Positions 25,657-34,286 are shown, counted from the stretch's first letter. The stretch is DNA of 64,000 bases from Muribaculaceae bacterium (GCA_017409345.1 JAFQSX010000031.1:21895-85894), one strand, 5' to 3'. The notes: a model not told the origin generated them from the letters alone. Made by a program: numbers and translations.

Positions 25657-26454
25657 ATGACATTGCAAGAAACCATATCATCACTATTGGATAATGACCA
25701 GATGGAAGTTGACCCACAATGGGTTGAGGAAATCGGTGAAAAATATCCATATTTTACATTGCCTATGTCGTTGTTGCTTCGTCGCAATAACTCTATCGGT
25801 GGCGAAGTGAAAGAAAAGATGGTGCAACGGTTGGCATTAAATACTGCCGATCGCGATTCATTGTCGATGGTTGTAGGTCCTGATGGTGATTTGTGGGCTC
25901 ATTTTTATCCTCTTGATGAGCGTAAACAAACGGTTTCAACCAATGAAGCAATAGATACATTTCTTGATAATTATGGTTCAGGTAGTGCCAAAGAAGAAGC
26001 ATTGCTTGAGCGATTGATATTTAACCCCACTCCCGATTATGCTCAATTATTGGCAGAAGAGGAGGAACGAAGTGTGCCTAAACATGAAGATCTCTCGGCT
26101 CGTGATTCTCAAGATGCATTAATCAATGCGTTTATTATTAAGAGCAGAGAACAACAAGGTCATTTCCCTGCAATAAGTGAAGATCTTATCGCCGAGCCTA
26201 AACCGGTAGAACAAACACCGGATACGACTCCGGTTTCATCGCCCGAAGTGTCGGCCGATGACTCAATGTTGAGTGAGAGTTTGGCGAAAATTTACATAAA
26301 ACAACGAAAATATTCTAAGGCTTACGAAATTATACGCAATTTAAGTTTGAATTTTCCAGAAAAAAGTATTTACTTTGCAGACCAATTGCGTTTTTTGCAG
26401 AAATTAATCATAAATCAACGCTATATTGACCAAAATAAAGCAAAAAAAGGTTAA
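25657..26454 (+). CDS. Conserved Bacteroidota protein with a C-terminal TPR-like segment
   Basis: A 265-residue soluble protein without a signal peptide. The N-terminal half is helical (TISSLLDNDQ to DTFLDNYGSG). A Pro- and acid-rich linker (about 187-207) leads to a final helical pair resembling a tetratricopeptide repeat (SLAKIYIKQRKYSKAYEIIR). A function is not known to me. Its constant place between LptE and SecG genes suggests only co-transcription. Gaps to both neighbours are short (14 and 51 bases). Confidence 0.75.
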   Translation: MTLQETISSLLDNDQMEVDPQWVEEIGEKYPYFTLPMSLLLRRNNSIGGEVKEKMVQRLALNTADRDSLSMVVGPDGDLWAHFYPLDERKQTVSTNEAIDTFLDNYGSGSAKEEALLERLIFNPTPDYAQLLAEEEERSVPKHEDLSARDSQDALINAFIIKSREQQGHFPAISEDLIAEPKPVEQTPDTTPVSSPEVSADDSMLSESLAKIYIKQRKYSKAYEIIRNLSLNFPEKSIYFADQLRFLQKLIINQRYIDQNKAKKG

Positions 26455-26505
26455 TTGATGCCGAAGGCAGTTATTAAAGAATAAAAAATTAAACAACATT
26501 TTAAT

Positions 26506-26874
26506 ATGGACATTTTAATTATTGTATTATCAGTTATTGTATCAATCCTTTTGATTGGGGTAGTGCTTATTCAAAAATCTAAAGGTGGAGGTCTTTCATC
26601 AACTTTTGCCGGCTCAAACCAAATTATGGGTGTGCGTCGCACAAACGATTTCATTGAAAAAGCAACATGGACTCTTGCATCAATCATTTGTGTATTGGCT
26701 ATCGCATCGGCTTTCTTCATGAAAGACATGAACCAAAGCAGCGATTCGCTTAAAACACTTAACCATGTAACCGCTCCTGTTGAAGCAACAGGTCAATATG
26801 GTACAGACAACGCAGCAAAACCAGCTGCAACAGAGGCGCAACCCGCTCAACAACCAGCAGCACCTCAACAATAA
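26506..26874 (+). CDS. secG: Preprotein translocase subunit SecG
   Basis: A small subunit of the SecYEG channel. It has two membrane segments (about 3-22 and 53-71) joined by the conserved loop IQKSKGGGLSSTFAGSNQ. The C-terminal tail is rich in Ala, Pro and Gln (EAQPAQQPAAPQQ), common in Bacteroidota SecG. At 122 residues the length is normal for this group. It ends the unit that starts at the promoter at 22991. Confidence 0.93.
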   Translation: MDILIIVLSVIVSILLIGVVLIQKSKGGGLSSTFAGSNQIMGVRRTNDFIEKATWTLASIICVLAIASAFFMKDMNQSSDSLKTLNHVTAPVEATGQYGTDNAAKPAATEAQPAQQPAAPQQ

Positions 26875-26968
26875 GAGTCGCTCCCACAATAGTGGGTTTG
26901 ATACAATCAAGAAAAATATATAGGGAGTGTCACATGATGCTCCCTTAAGTCGTTAAGTGGATATAAGA

Positions 26969-27514
26969 ATGAGAGTTGCTGTATTTTGTTCTTCACGCGA
27001 AAATATCAATGAGCTATATAAAGAGTCGGCTCAAATCGTGGGTCAATGGATTGGCTCACATGGTGCGACATTGATATATGGAGGAGTAGATAAAGGATTG
27101 ATGCGCATTGTGTCATCGGCCGTAAAAGAGACTGGTGGACGCACTGTGGGCATAGTGCCGATTACTCGTTTGGAAGTGAGAAATGTATTTGATGATGAAT
27201 TGATACAAGCACGAGATTTAAATGAACGAAAAGCAAAGATGCTATCGTTGAGTGACGTTTTTGTCGTGTTGCCCGGTGGGTATGGCACTCTTGATGAGTT
27301 TATCTCAATATTTACCTCACTTGCATTTGCCGATAATAAGACCAAGCAAATAATCCTTCTCAATCAGAATCATCTATTTGATAATACATTGGAACAAATC
27401 AAGGTGATGATTCAAGAACGCTTGATGGAACAAGAATTGATGTGGAGAGTGAAAGTCGCCTCTACGCCACAAGAATGTTGCAACATCCTTGATGAATTAA
27501 ATATAACCCAATAA
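26969..27514 (+). CDS. LOG family protein (cytokinin riboside 5'-monophosphate phosphoribohydrolase type)
   Basis: The 181-residue Rossmann-fold protein carries the LOG signature PGGYGTLDE (102-110), preceded by ERKAKM (86-91), which holds the catalytic Arg. Family members cut the N-glycosidic bond of nucleoside 5'-monophosphates such as AMP. The start is taken at ATG 26969 (MRVAVFCSSR); the longer frame begins at a GTG 12 bases earlier. It is followed 12 bases later by the corrinoid adenosyltransferase gene. Confidence 0.9.
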   Translation: MRVAVFCSSRENINELYKESAQIVGQWIGSHGATLIYGGVDKGLMRIVSSAVKETGGRTVGIVPITRLEVRNVFDDELIQARDLNERKAKMLSLSDVFVVLPGGYGTLDEFISIFTSLAFADNKTKQIILLNQNHLFDNTLEQIKVMIQERLMEQELMWRVKVASTPQECCNILDELNITQ

Positions 27515-27526
27515 ATTACCGTGAAA

Positions 27527-28087
27527 ATGAAAAAGAGTATAATCTATACATGCACCGGTGATGCCGGCACCACATCGCTTGTGGGGGGTAAACGAGTGAA
27601 GAAAAACGATATTCGCATCGAGGCTTATGGCACAGTTGATGAATTGAGCGCTCATGTGGGAATGTTATCATCGTATGATTATAAATTATCACAAGAGGAA
27701 ATAATAACCTTTGTTCAGAATAAGTTATTTAACATCGGGGCTTATCTTGCTACAGAGTCTAATGAAGGAGAAACTCCGTCGGTATGGGGACTTAATGACT
27801 CCGACATTGAACGATTGGAAAAAGCAATTGACGAGGTCGATAGTCAGTTGCCTAAATTAAAAAGTTTTGTCTTGCCGGGAGGAGCATTAGCCTCATCAAT
27901 GGCACAAGTTGCTCGCACGGTGTGTCGGCGATGTGAGCGACGCATTATTGACTTGAGCGAAACGACCTATATCGACCCAAATGTGTTGAAATTTATCAAC
28001 CGATTAAGCGATTATTTGTTTGTTTTGGCTCGATTTATCAATATTTCTTCCGATATAGAAGAAAAATATTGGAATAAAGATTGTTAG
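27527..28087 (+). CDS. ATP:cob(I)alamin adenosyltransferase, PduO/MMAB type
   Basis: This 186-residue protein makes adenosylcobalamin from reduced corrinoid and ATP. The N-terminal ATP-binding motif is TGDAGTTSLVGGKRV, followed by EAYGTVDELSAHVG; the helical core has RTVCRRCERR and FINRLSDYLFVLAR. Length is normal. The start is ATG 27527, two codons after a GTG. No cobalamin biosynthesis genes or B12 riboswitch are seen nearby, so it probably serves salvage for B12-dependent enzymes such as methylmalonyl-CoA mutase encoded elsewhere (inference). Confidence 0.93.
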   Translation: MKKSIIYTCTGDAGTTSLVGGKRVKKNDIRIEAYGTVDELSAHVGMLSSYDYKLSQEEIITFVQNKLFNIGAYLATESNEGETPSVWGLNDSDIERLEKAIDEVDSQLPKLKSFVLPGGALASSMAQVARTVCRRCERRIIDLSETTYIDPNVLKFINRLSDYLFVLARFINISSDIEEKYWNKDC

Positions 28088-28110
28088 TTATAAGAAAATG
28101 ACTAATTTTG
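28080..28110 (+). promoter_or_regulatory. Promoter of the DUF2795 gene
   Basis: ATTG (28080-28083), 19 bp, then TAATTTTG (28103-28110). It overlaps the end of the adenosyltransferase gene and would give the small gene its own transcript. Confidence 0.65.
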
Positions 28111-28152
28111 CGGCACTTTTCTAATAACAATAACCACAAAATATAAATCACT

Positions 28153-28374
28153 ATGTATTGGACACTTGAATTAGCATCAAAACTCGAAGACGCTCCATGG
28201 CCTGCAACAAAGGAAGAACTCATAGACTATGCAATGCGTTCGGGAGCACCTCTTGAAGTAATTGAAAACCTTCAAGAAATGGAAGATGAGGGCGAAACAT
28301 ACGAATGTATCGAAGATATTTGGCCCGACTATCCTAGCAAAGAAGATTTCTTCTTCAACGAAGATGAATATTAA
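28153..28374 (+). CDS. DUF2795 small acidic protein, 73 residues
   Basis: A small acidic cytoplasmic protein that matches the highly conserved Bacteroidota DUF2795 proteins. The N-terminal half has WPATKEELIDYAMRSGAP, and the C-terminal half YECIEDIWPDYPSKEDFFFN. There is no signal peptide or cysteine-pair motif. It has its own promoter and terminator, so it is a monocistronic and probably well-expressed gene. The function of the family is unknown to me. Confidence 0.9.
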   Translation: MYWTLELASKLEDAPWPATKEELIDYAMRSGAPLEVIENLQEMEDEGETYECIEDIWPDYPSKEDFFFNEDEY

Positions 28375-28405
28375 TCGACAACTTTAATAAAGGTTTGAAG
28401 ATATA

Positions 28406-28442
28406 AAAACGATTGATTGCATTGGCTTTCAATCGTTTTTTT
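28406..28442 (+). terminator. Terminator after the DUF2795 gene
   Basis: AAAACGATTGA pairs with TCAATCGTTTT over a 12-base loop and runs into a T-tract. Confidence 0.85.
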
Positions 28443-28531
28443 ATATTTTAATGTCAAAATAGAATGAGTAAAAGAAAATATTTTATGGACAGCGATAATT
28501 TATAATTGTGATAAATAAATTTTTCTATATT

Positions 28532-28561
28532 TTTGTTTGGTTAAAATTATTACTATCTTTG
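28532..28561 (+). promoter_or_regulatory. Promoter of the small-RNA candidate
   Basis: TTTG (28532-28535), 18 bp, then TATCTTTG (28554-28561). No open frame follows before the hairpin at 28621. Confidence 0.6.
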
Positions 28562-28567
28562 TGATAG

Positions 28568-28660
28568 AAAATAAAGAAATAATGTAATAATAGTTGTTTT
28601 ATAGATAATTGTGTAAATGTGAGTGGACTGTCGTGATGACAATCTGCTCATTGTTTTTTT
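28568..28660 (+). ncRNA. Candidate small RNA of about 90 nt
   Basis: The unit begins at the promoter above and ends in a hairpin at 28621-28649 (GAG, GA and TGTC pair with GACA, TC and CTC across two small internal mismatches, loop GTGAT), followed by seven Ts (28654-28660). Nothing between them codes for protein. The transcript start is estimated from the -7 box. It is upstream of the lipid A acyltransferase gene, which has its own promoter, so a separate RNA is more likely than an attenuator. Confidence 0.5.
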
Positions 28661-28784
28661 GAATATTAAGAGCTATTCATGAGAGGATGAGTATGAGTCA
28701 TTATTATTCTTTTGTCCATCTTGCTTTTTTGAGATGTAATTTTACAAATGATTTGTGATAAGTAATCATATTTTTAATGCGCAA

Positions 28785-28816
28785 ATTGCTAAAGAAGGAA
28801 ATTTAAACTATTTTTG
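28785..28816 (+). promoter_or_regulatory. Promoter of the lipid A acyltransferase and glycan genes
   Basis: ATTG (28785-28788), 20 bp, then TATTTTTG (28809-28816), 62 bases upstream of the ATG at 28879. Confidence 0.6.
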
Positions 28817-28878
28817 CAGGATAGTTTATTTAGTAATGTCTAGTTATTAAAATATAATTGTAGAAATAAATAGATACT

Positions 28879-29757
28879 ATGATATATTTGATATCATTTT
28901 TAATGAAAATTTTATCAAGTATCCCTTTTGGGATATTATATATATTATCGGATGGAATATACTATCTATTGTATTATGTCGTACGATATCGACGTCGCAT
29001 AGTGCGAAAGAACTTGGTCGAATCATTCCCTGAAAAAAGTGAACAAGAGATTGTAGTGATAGAGAAAAAATTTTACCATTTTTTTACTGATAATATTTTA
29101 GAAAGTCTAAAAATGACAACAATCTCACCCAAAGAGATTAGTCGTCGAATGAAATTTAAAAATTTAGAGGCAGTAAACAGCGTAATGAAGAAAGGGAAGT
29201 TTATTGCTCTTTATATGGGACATTATGGTAATTGGGAATGGGTGTCTTCATTACCTTTGCACATGGAAAAAGGCACAATTGGTGTTCAGATATATCATGA
29301 GTTGCGTAATAAGAATATGAATAAACTAGTGTTACGTAATCGTGGGCGTATGGGTGCCATAAATGTGGAGATGCGTCAAACAGTGCGTTACATTAAAGAG
29401 ATGGTGTCATCTAATAAGGTCGGAGCAGTAGGATTTATTGCCGATCAATCACCTAAAAAGCGAGAGGTGCGCCATTTTTTACCATTTCTACATCACAATA
29501 TCCCGGTGCTAACCGGAACGGAAAAAATTATAAAGCATTTTGGATTTGAAGCATGGTTCCTTGATGTGAAACGAGTGAAACGCGGTTATTATGAGACCGA
29601 ATTTGTAAAGATGCACGATGATCCACAATCACTGCCCGATTTTGAACTGACAGCATTATACTATAAAATGTTGGAGGAAATGATTAAAAGCCGTCCAGAG
29701 TTGTATCTATGGTCTCACAATAGGTTTAAACATGCAATAGAATTAAAAGAAGAATAG
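28879..29757 (+). CDS. Lipid A biosynthesis acyltransferase (LpxL/HtrB family)
   Basis: A 292-residue inner-membrane enzyme that adds a secondary acyl chain to lipid A. The catalytic HX4E motif is HYGNWE (H115-E120), and the N-terminus has a membrane segment (about 3-37). ADQSPKK and LYLWSHNRFK near the end are family features. Length is normal. It opens a plus-strand group with a Stealth protein and a GT92-like transferase, so the group probably builds or decorates surface glycolipid. Confidence 0.92.
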   Translation: MIYLISFLMKILSSIPFGILYILSDGIYYLLYYVVRYRRRIVRKNLVESFPEKSEQEIVVIEKKFYHFFTDNILESLKMTTISPKEISRRMKFKNLEAVNSVMKKGKFIALYMGHYGNWEWVSSLPLHMEKGTIGVQIYHELRNKNMNKLVLRNRGRMGAINVEMRQTVRYIKEMVSSNKVGAVGFIADQSPKKREVRHFLPFLHHNIPVLTGTEKIIKHFGFEAWFLDVKRVKRGYYETEFVKMHDDPQSLPDFELTALYYKMLEEMIKSRPELYLWSHNRFKHAIELKEE

Positions 29758-29768
29758 AGCCTTTAAAT

Positions 29769-30761
29769 ATGGATATAGATTTTGTAATTACATGGGTTGA
29801 TATGGAAGACCCAAAATGGAAAACTGAATTTGCGAAGTATTCCAATAAGAAAGAGAATGAGAAAAATGGTGTATCTGAGGCTCGTTTTCGCGATTATGGT
29901 TTTTTGAGATACTGGTTTCGAGGAGTGGAAAAGTTTGCTCCATGGGTGCGAAAAATACATTTTGTGACAAGTGGTCAGAAACCGGATTGGCTTGATGAAA
30001 ATAATCCCAAAATAAATATTGTTAATCACAAAGACTATATTCCTCAACAGTTTTTGCCCACATATAACTCTGTAGTAATAGAGCGATATCTGCATAAAAT
30101 TCCTGATTTGGCAGAGCATTTTGTCTATTTCAATGATGATTTCTATATTATAAATAAAATAAGTCCGGAACGTTTTTTTAAGAATGGTTTGCCATGTGAT
30201 ATTGCTGTATTTCAATATAATCCATCATGGTCGCAGTGGTATAAGAGGATTAAGAATAATATCAGAATAATCAATCAGCATTTTGATAAAAAAGAGGTGA
30301 TGGCAAGTAACCGTGATAAGTGGTTTCATGAAAGTTATGGCTCAAAAGCAAGATTGAATTATATATTGAAACCTTATGGAAAATTCATCACATTGCGCAC
30401 ACCTCATAATGCCCAACCATATTTAAAAAGAACATTTAAGGATGTGTGGGCTGTTGCCGAAAAGGAATTGACCGAGACCTCGGTCAATCGATTTAGAGCA
30501 GTAACTGACTATACGCCTGAACTATTCAGGACATGGCAGATATGCAGTGGCAATTTTGAGCCATATAATACATACAAGGACACTAAAATGTTCCCGCTCA
30601 TGATTAGGTCTAAACAAGCCGTAAGGGCTATTTATGAGCAATCATATTCATTGATTTGCTTGAATGACAATGTGCGAATACGCAATTATGAGCAAGTGAT
30701 GGAAAATATAAAGAACGCATTTGAATCAATATTGCCTGAAAAATCAAGTTTTGAATTATGA
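29769..30761 (+). CDS. Stealth family sugar-phosphate transferase
   Basis: A 330-residue protein of the Stealth family, which transfers hexose-1-phosphate units to make phosphate-linked capsule or LPS polymers. Conserved region 1 is DIDFVITWVD (2-11), and region 2 contains PWVRKIHFVTSGQKPDWL and FVYFNDDFY with its acidic pair. Later regions 3 and 4 include PHNAQPYL. It has no signal peptide, so it acts on the cytoplasmic side. It starts 11 bases after the acyltransferase and overlaps the next gene by four bases (ATGA). Confidence 0.9.
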   Translation: MDIDFVITWVDMEDPKWKTEFAKYSNKKENEKNGVSEARFRDYGFLRYWFRGVEKFAPWVRKIHFVTSGQKPDWLDENNPKINIVNHKDYIPQQFLPTYNSVVIERYLHKIPDLAEHFVYFNDDFYIINKISPERFFKNGLPCDIAVFQYNPSWSQWYKRIKNNIRIINQHFDKKEVMASNRDKWFHESYGSKARLNYILKPYGKFITLRTPHNAQPYLKRTFKDVWAVAEKELTETSVNRFRAVTDYTPELFRTWQICSGNFEPYNTYKDTKMFPLMIRSKQAVRAIYEQSYSLICLNDNVRIRNYEQVMENIKNAFESILPEKSSFEL

Positions 30762-31633
30762 ATAAGGTCCTTGCCGAAATTATAGCAGGTGTAATACCTC
30801 ATAAGATGACGCGAAACCGTTGGCGTGGTATTTTGCGTTATGGACTATGGAATACCTTAAAATTGAAGCATCGATTAAAACAGAACCAAACTCCTCCAAA
30901 ATATTATTTGGCGATATGTGCAATAGCCAAAAATGAAGGTCCATATTTTAAGGAATGGATAGATTGGCATCAAAAACAAGGTGTTGAGAAGTTCTATATT
31001 TATGACAATGAAAGTACTGATTGCACCAAAGAGGTGCTTGCTCCATACATTGAGTCGGGTTTGGTAGAGTATAATTATTGGCCCGGCAAGAAACAGCAAT
31101 TAGCAACCTATGATGATTGTTTTGAACGTCATAGATTAGATGCTCGATGGATTGCGGTTATAGATCTTGATGAATTTATCGTTCCCATAAAGGATAAGTC
31201 TATCCCTGACTTTTTGCATGATTTGGAGCAGTATTCATCGGTGGAAATAAATTGGCTTGTTTATGGAAGTGGAGGCGCCAAGAAGAAAGAGCCGGGTGGA
31301 GTTATGGAGCGATTTCGTAAACACTCGATGCCGGAGCATAAACTTAATACTCATGTTAAGAGCATCGTTGATCCACGACGTGTGTGTACGATGGTAGGTT
31401 GTCATGAAGCATCGCGCATATCGGGTCGAGCCGCCGATTCACATGGAAATCCTTTGAAAAAAGGTTTTAGAGATCGTGTCCCCCAGCAAGATGTTATTAA
31501 GATTAATCACTATGCGATAAAGTCTTATGAAGAATTTCTTGCTAAACGTGCTCGTGGACGTGCTCGCATAGATAGTTTGCGTGACATGGGATATTTTGAA
31601 AGATATGACCTTAATGATATAGAGGAGGAATAA
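30758..31633 (+). CDS. GT92/GT2-like glycosyltransferase
   Basis: A 291-residue transferase. The block CAIAKNEGPYFKEWIDWHQ, then FYIYDNESTD, and the metal-binding region VIDLDEFIVP fit GT92 (DUF23)-type enzymes. NTHVKSIVDP and INHYAIKS near the C-terminus are also typical. The sugar donor and acceptor cannot be told. It overlaps the Stealth gene by four bases, so the two are coupled. The gene converges with the minus-strand Stealth gene, with only 16 bases between stops. Confidence 0.88.
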   Translation: MNKVLAEIIAGVIPHKMTRNRWRGILRYGLWNTLKLKHRLKQNQTPPKYYLAICAIAKNEGPYFKEWIDWHQKQGVEKFYIYDNESTDCTKEVLAPYIESGLVEYNYWPGKKQQLATYDDCFERHRLDARWIAVIDLDEFIVPIKDKSIPDFLHDLEQYSSVEINWLVYGSGGAKKKEPGGVMERFRKHSMPEHKLNTHVKSIVDPRRVCTMVGCHEASRISGRAADSHGNPLKKGFRDRVPQQDVIKINHYAIKSYEEFLAKRARGRARIDSLRDMGYFERYDLNDIEEE

Positions 31634-31649
31634 CCTCAAAAGTGGGCCC

Positions 31650-32606
31650 TTATTTTTCAAATTTTGATTTTTGGGGGAATCGTTTTTCTAAATATTCTTT
31701 TGCGGTAATTCTATCATTGTCTTGAGCATACTCTGAATCGTTCATGCAGAAAAAGGCGGGGCGTTTTTTATTGAGTCTATTATAGTGATGCATCTTGTGT
31801 ATAGATAGGTGCATTGACTCATTTTGATTTACATAGCGTAATTGACCGCGATTCTCAGCAAGAGCAATATATGATATAAAAATACGAAGAATATCATCGT
31901 TGCTTCGCATGTGATTTTTGTTATTTGCAACAAATTCATCGCAAAAATCTTTCTCGATAATACGTTGGTAGTCACTTTTTAAGTAGGCATCAATATTGTG
32001 ATGTGGCATTCCTGTATAGTAGTTGCCATATTTGTCTTCAACCAATCGAGAGGAGTTATCCACGGTTTTGCTATATGTCTTTAGGGGTTTGTTACGTATT
32101 TTTTCGCGCCAAAACCAACGAAGTTTTCGGAATGGTTTACGCGTTAGGCGTACAATAGGGAACCCCTCTTTTGTAAAAAAGTCATTTGGAGTAAGAGTCT
32201 TGTTTATGTAAGTGTCGTCATTGGCATATAAGAAATGCTCGGACAGTCCGGGTATTCGATAAATGAAATGCTCTATTAGACAAGAATTAAAACATGGCAG
32301 GCTCTCCGGCGGCATTATTTCTTTGTGGTCAATAATTCTAATTTTGGGATTAGAAGTGTCAAGCCATTCAGGGATTTGATTGTCAGTAACAATAAATATA
32401 TTTCTTATCCAAGGGATATACAATTCAATTGATCTTAGGCTATATTTTAATTCATCATTATTAGAGTATCGACCTTCACAATTAACTGATGAGTTCTCAA
32501 CAATATTGCCAATAAATCTATTCCTTTTGGCTTGCCATTTTGGGTCATTTCCATCAACCCAAAGGTAGACAATGTCTATATCTGTTGTCTCTATCTTATT
32601 ATTCAT
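31650..32606 (-). CDS. Stealth family sugar-phosphate transferase, second copy
   Basis: A second Stealth protein (318 residues from ATG 32606; a TTG two codons earlier also opens the frame). Region 1 is DIDIVYLWVDGNDPKW, and region 2 is PWIRNIFIVTDNQIPEWL with HFLYANDDTY. It shares only the conserved blocks with the plus-strand copy, so it is an old paralogue rather than a recent duplicate. It overlaps the upstream transferase by 8 bases. Substrate differences between the two cannot be read from sequence. Confidence 0.9.
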   Translation of the reverse strand: MNNKIETTDIDIVYLWVDGNDPKWQAKRNRFIGNIVENSSVNCEGRYSNNDELKYSLRSIELYIPWIRNIFIVTDNQIPEWLDTSNPKIRIIDHKEIMPPESLPCFNSCLIEHFIYRIPGLSEHFLYANDDTYINKTLTPNDFFTKEGFPIVRLTRKPFRKLRWFWREKIRNKPLKTYSKTVDNSSRLVEDKYGNYYTGMPHHNIDAYLKSDYQRIIEKDFCDEFVANNKNHMRSNDDILRIFISYIALAENRGQLRYVNQNESMHLSIHKMHHYNRLNKKRPAFFCMNDSEYAQDNDRITAKEYLEKRFPQKSKFEK

Positions 32607-33387
32607 TCTCAATCCTTTGTTTTACGATAGGATATGCTTCAAGAATTTTTTCGAATGCTTCGCGATTGCGATCATCTCCCGGTTTGAGATTTATTGTTTT
32701 CAGTGAAAATTCACGTGGTTTGCCTATTTCTACAAGTTTATGGTGCCAACCCGGAACAGGAACAACATAGGTGCCTTTTGATACAGCTGCAGCCCAAAAC
32801 CAAATGTCATCATTTGTTGGAGCAATTTTAGAGAAAAGAGCCGAATCAAGCATATTTGTGTCTAATGAATTGGGTGGATATAAAACCCCGCCAACACCGG
32901 TTAGAAGTGAAGAGAATTTGAAAATGTGTCTTTTGAAGATGAAATGATACCATTTATATTTTCTCCATTTGCTATAAGGTTTATTTAATAGAACTTTCCT
33001 TACTCGATGTGCAATAATTGCATTAGGCAGACGCTTGTGTAAACGGATTAAATCATGCAACATATTTTTGTGATAAAAAATGTCGTCGTCAATGGTTACA
33101 ATTACATCATTGGGAAAGTCGTTTAATGCAGGTACTAGTTTCTGATATGAACGAATATCCGGGTTGTAATCTCTAATTTCAAATATAGGATTCTCGTTTG
33201 AGAGTTTTAATAGCCCTTGAGGAATGCCATTATCTTCAAATCTAGATAAAGTAATATAAAGCACAATCTTATCAGGTAGGATAGTGCCGTTTAATATTGA
33301 ATAGATGGCTTGTTCGGCATAAGAAATCGCGCCCGGAAAAGATGTGAGAGATACGATAATTTTCTTTTTGTCAGAACTATTTTCCAT
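32599..33387 (-). CDS. GT-A type glycosyltransferase, copy 1 of a tandem pair
   Basis: A 262-residue protein beginning with the nucleotide-binding strand KKIIVSLTSFPGA, and with the metal-binding motif VIVTIDDDIFY (a DDD). GVGGVLYPPNSLD and DDIWFWAAAV are conserved blocks also found in its neighbour. It probably transfers a sugar to a surface glycan on the cytoplasmic face. It overlaps both neighbours slightly and is about half identical by eye to the next gene, showing a tandem duplication. Confidence 0.85.
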   Translation of the reverse strand: MENSSDKKKIIVSLTSFPGAISYAEQAIYSILNGTILPDKIVLYITLSRFEDNGIPQGLLKLSNENPIFEIRDYNPDIRSYQKLVPALNDFPNDVIVTIDDDIFYHKNMLHDLIRLHKRLPNAIIAHRVRKVLLNKPYSKWRKYKWYHFIFKRHIFKFSSLLTGVGGVLYPPNSLDTNMLDSALFSKIAPTNDDIWFWAAAVSKGTYVVPVPGWHHKLVEIGKPREFSLKTINLKPGDDRNREAFEKILEAYPIVKQRIENE

Positions 33388-34174
33388 ACTGAATCTTTTG
33401 TTTAATTAAGGGATATGCTTCAAGGATATTTCTAAGAGCAGTAGCATTTCTATCAATTCCCGATTTGAAATTAATTGTTTTCAATGATAACTCTTTAGGT
33501 TTCCCTATTCCTCGTGGTTTGTTATGCCCAAATGGTACAGGGATAACCGGAATATCTTTCGCAACAGCCGCCGCCCAAAACCATATATCATCGGTTGTAG
33601 GAGCCAATTTAGTGAAAAGATCAACGTCAAGCATTTTGGCATCTAAAGAGTGGGGAGGGTATAGAACTCCACCAACACCGGTCTGTATATTTCTGAAATT
33701 AGAGTGTATTCTTTTTAACAGAAAGTGATACCATCGATATTTCTTCCATTTGCGATAGGGCTTATTGGGAACCATAAGTTTGGCACGATGAGCGATGATT
33801 GCATTGGGAATCTGTTTGTGCATGAGTAAAAGGTCACGCAACATGTTTTTGTGGTAAGCAACATCATCATCGATGGTGACAATCACGGCATCAGGGAAAT
33901 CGTTTAATGCCGGGATTAGTTTTCTATAAGAGCGAATATCTTTGTCGTAATTCCTAATTTCAAAGATTGAACATTCTTCTGTAAGTTTCAAGAGTTCAGA
34001 TGGGATTCCACTCTCATCAAACTGCGAGAATGTGAGGTAAAGCACAATCTTATCGGGAAGAAAACTTCCTGTTAAGATAGATTTTATGGCATGAATAGCA
34101 TAAGGTATTGCCGCAGGGAATGAAGTCAATGAAACTATGACTTGTTGATGGGGCATATTCTGATTGTTATTCAT
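33377..34174 (-). CDS. GT-A type glycosyltransferase, copy 2 of a tandem pair
   Basis: A 265-residue paralogue of the preceding gene, sharing QVIVSLTSFPAA, AVIVTIDDDVAYHKNML, GVGGVLYPPHSLD and DDIWFWAAAV in the same order and spacing. Differences concentrate in the middle and C-terminal parts, where acceptor binding is expected, so the two may add different sugars or linkages. It overlaps copy 1 by 11 bases and is the first gene of the minus-strand glycan group. No clear promoter is visible in the AT-rich region upstream. Confidence 0.85.
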   Translation of the reverse strand: MNNNQNMPHQQVIVSLTSFPAAIPYAIHAIKSILTGSFLPDKIVLYLTFSQFDESGIPSELLKLTEECSIFEIRNYDKDIRSYRKLIPALNDFPDAVIVTIDDDVAYHKNMLRDLLLMHKQIPNAIIAHRAKLMVPNKPYRKWKKYRWYHFLLKRIHSNFRNIQTGVGGVLYPPHSLDAKMLDVDLFTKLAPTTDDIWFWAAAVAKDIPVIPVPFGHNKPRGIGKPKELSLKTINFKSGIDRNATALRNILEAYPLIKQKIQYGK

Positions 34175-34286
34175 TTAGTCTAAATTTTTGAAATTTACTT
34201 TATGTATAGAAAACAAAGATACTATATATTTAGGATTATATCAAGAATTTGTCGCAAATTCAAAATAATACTTGATTTATAGATAG

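Larger units (their letters stand above)
28443..28878. other. Gap of about 440 bases with a small-RNA candidate
   Basis: It holds one promoter-to-terminator unit without a coding frame (28532-28660) and a second promoter for the lipid A acyltransferase (28785-28816). Between them (28661-28784) I see nothing definite. Confidence 0.6.
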
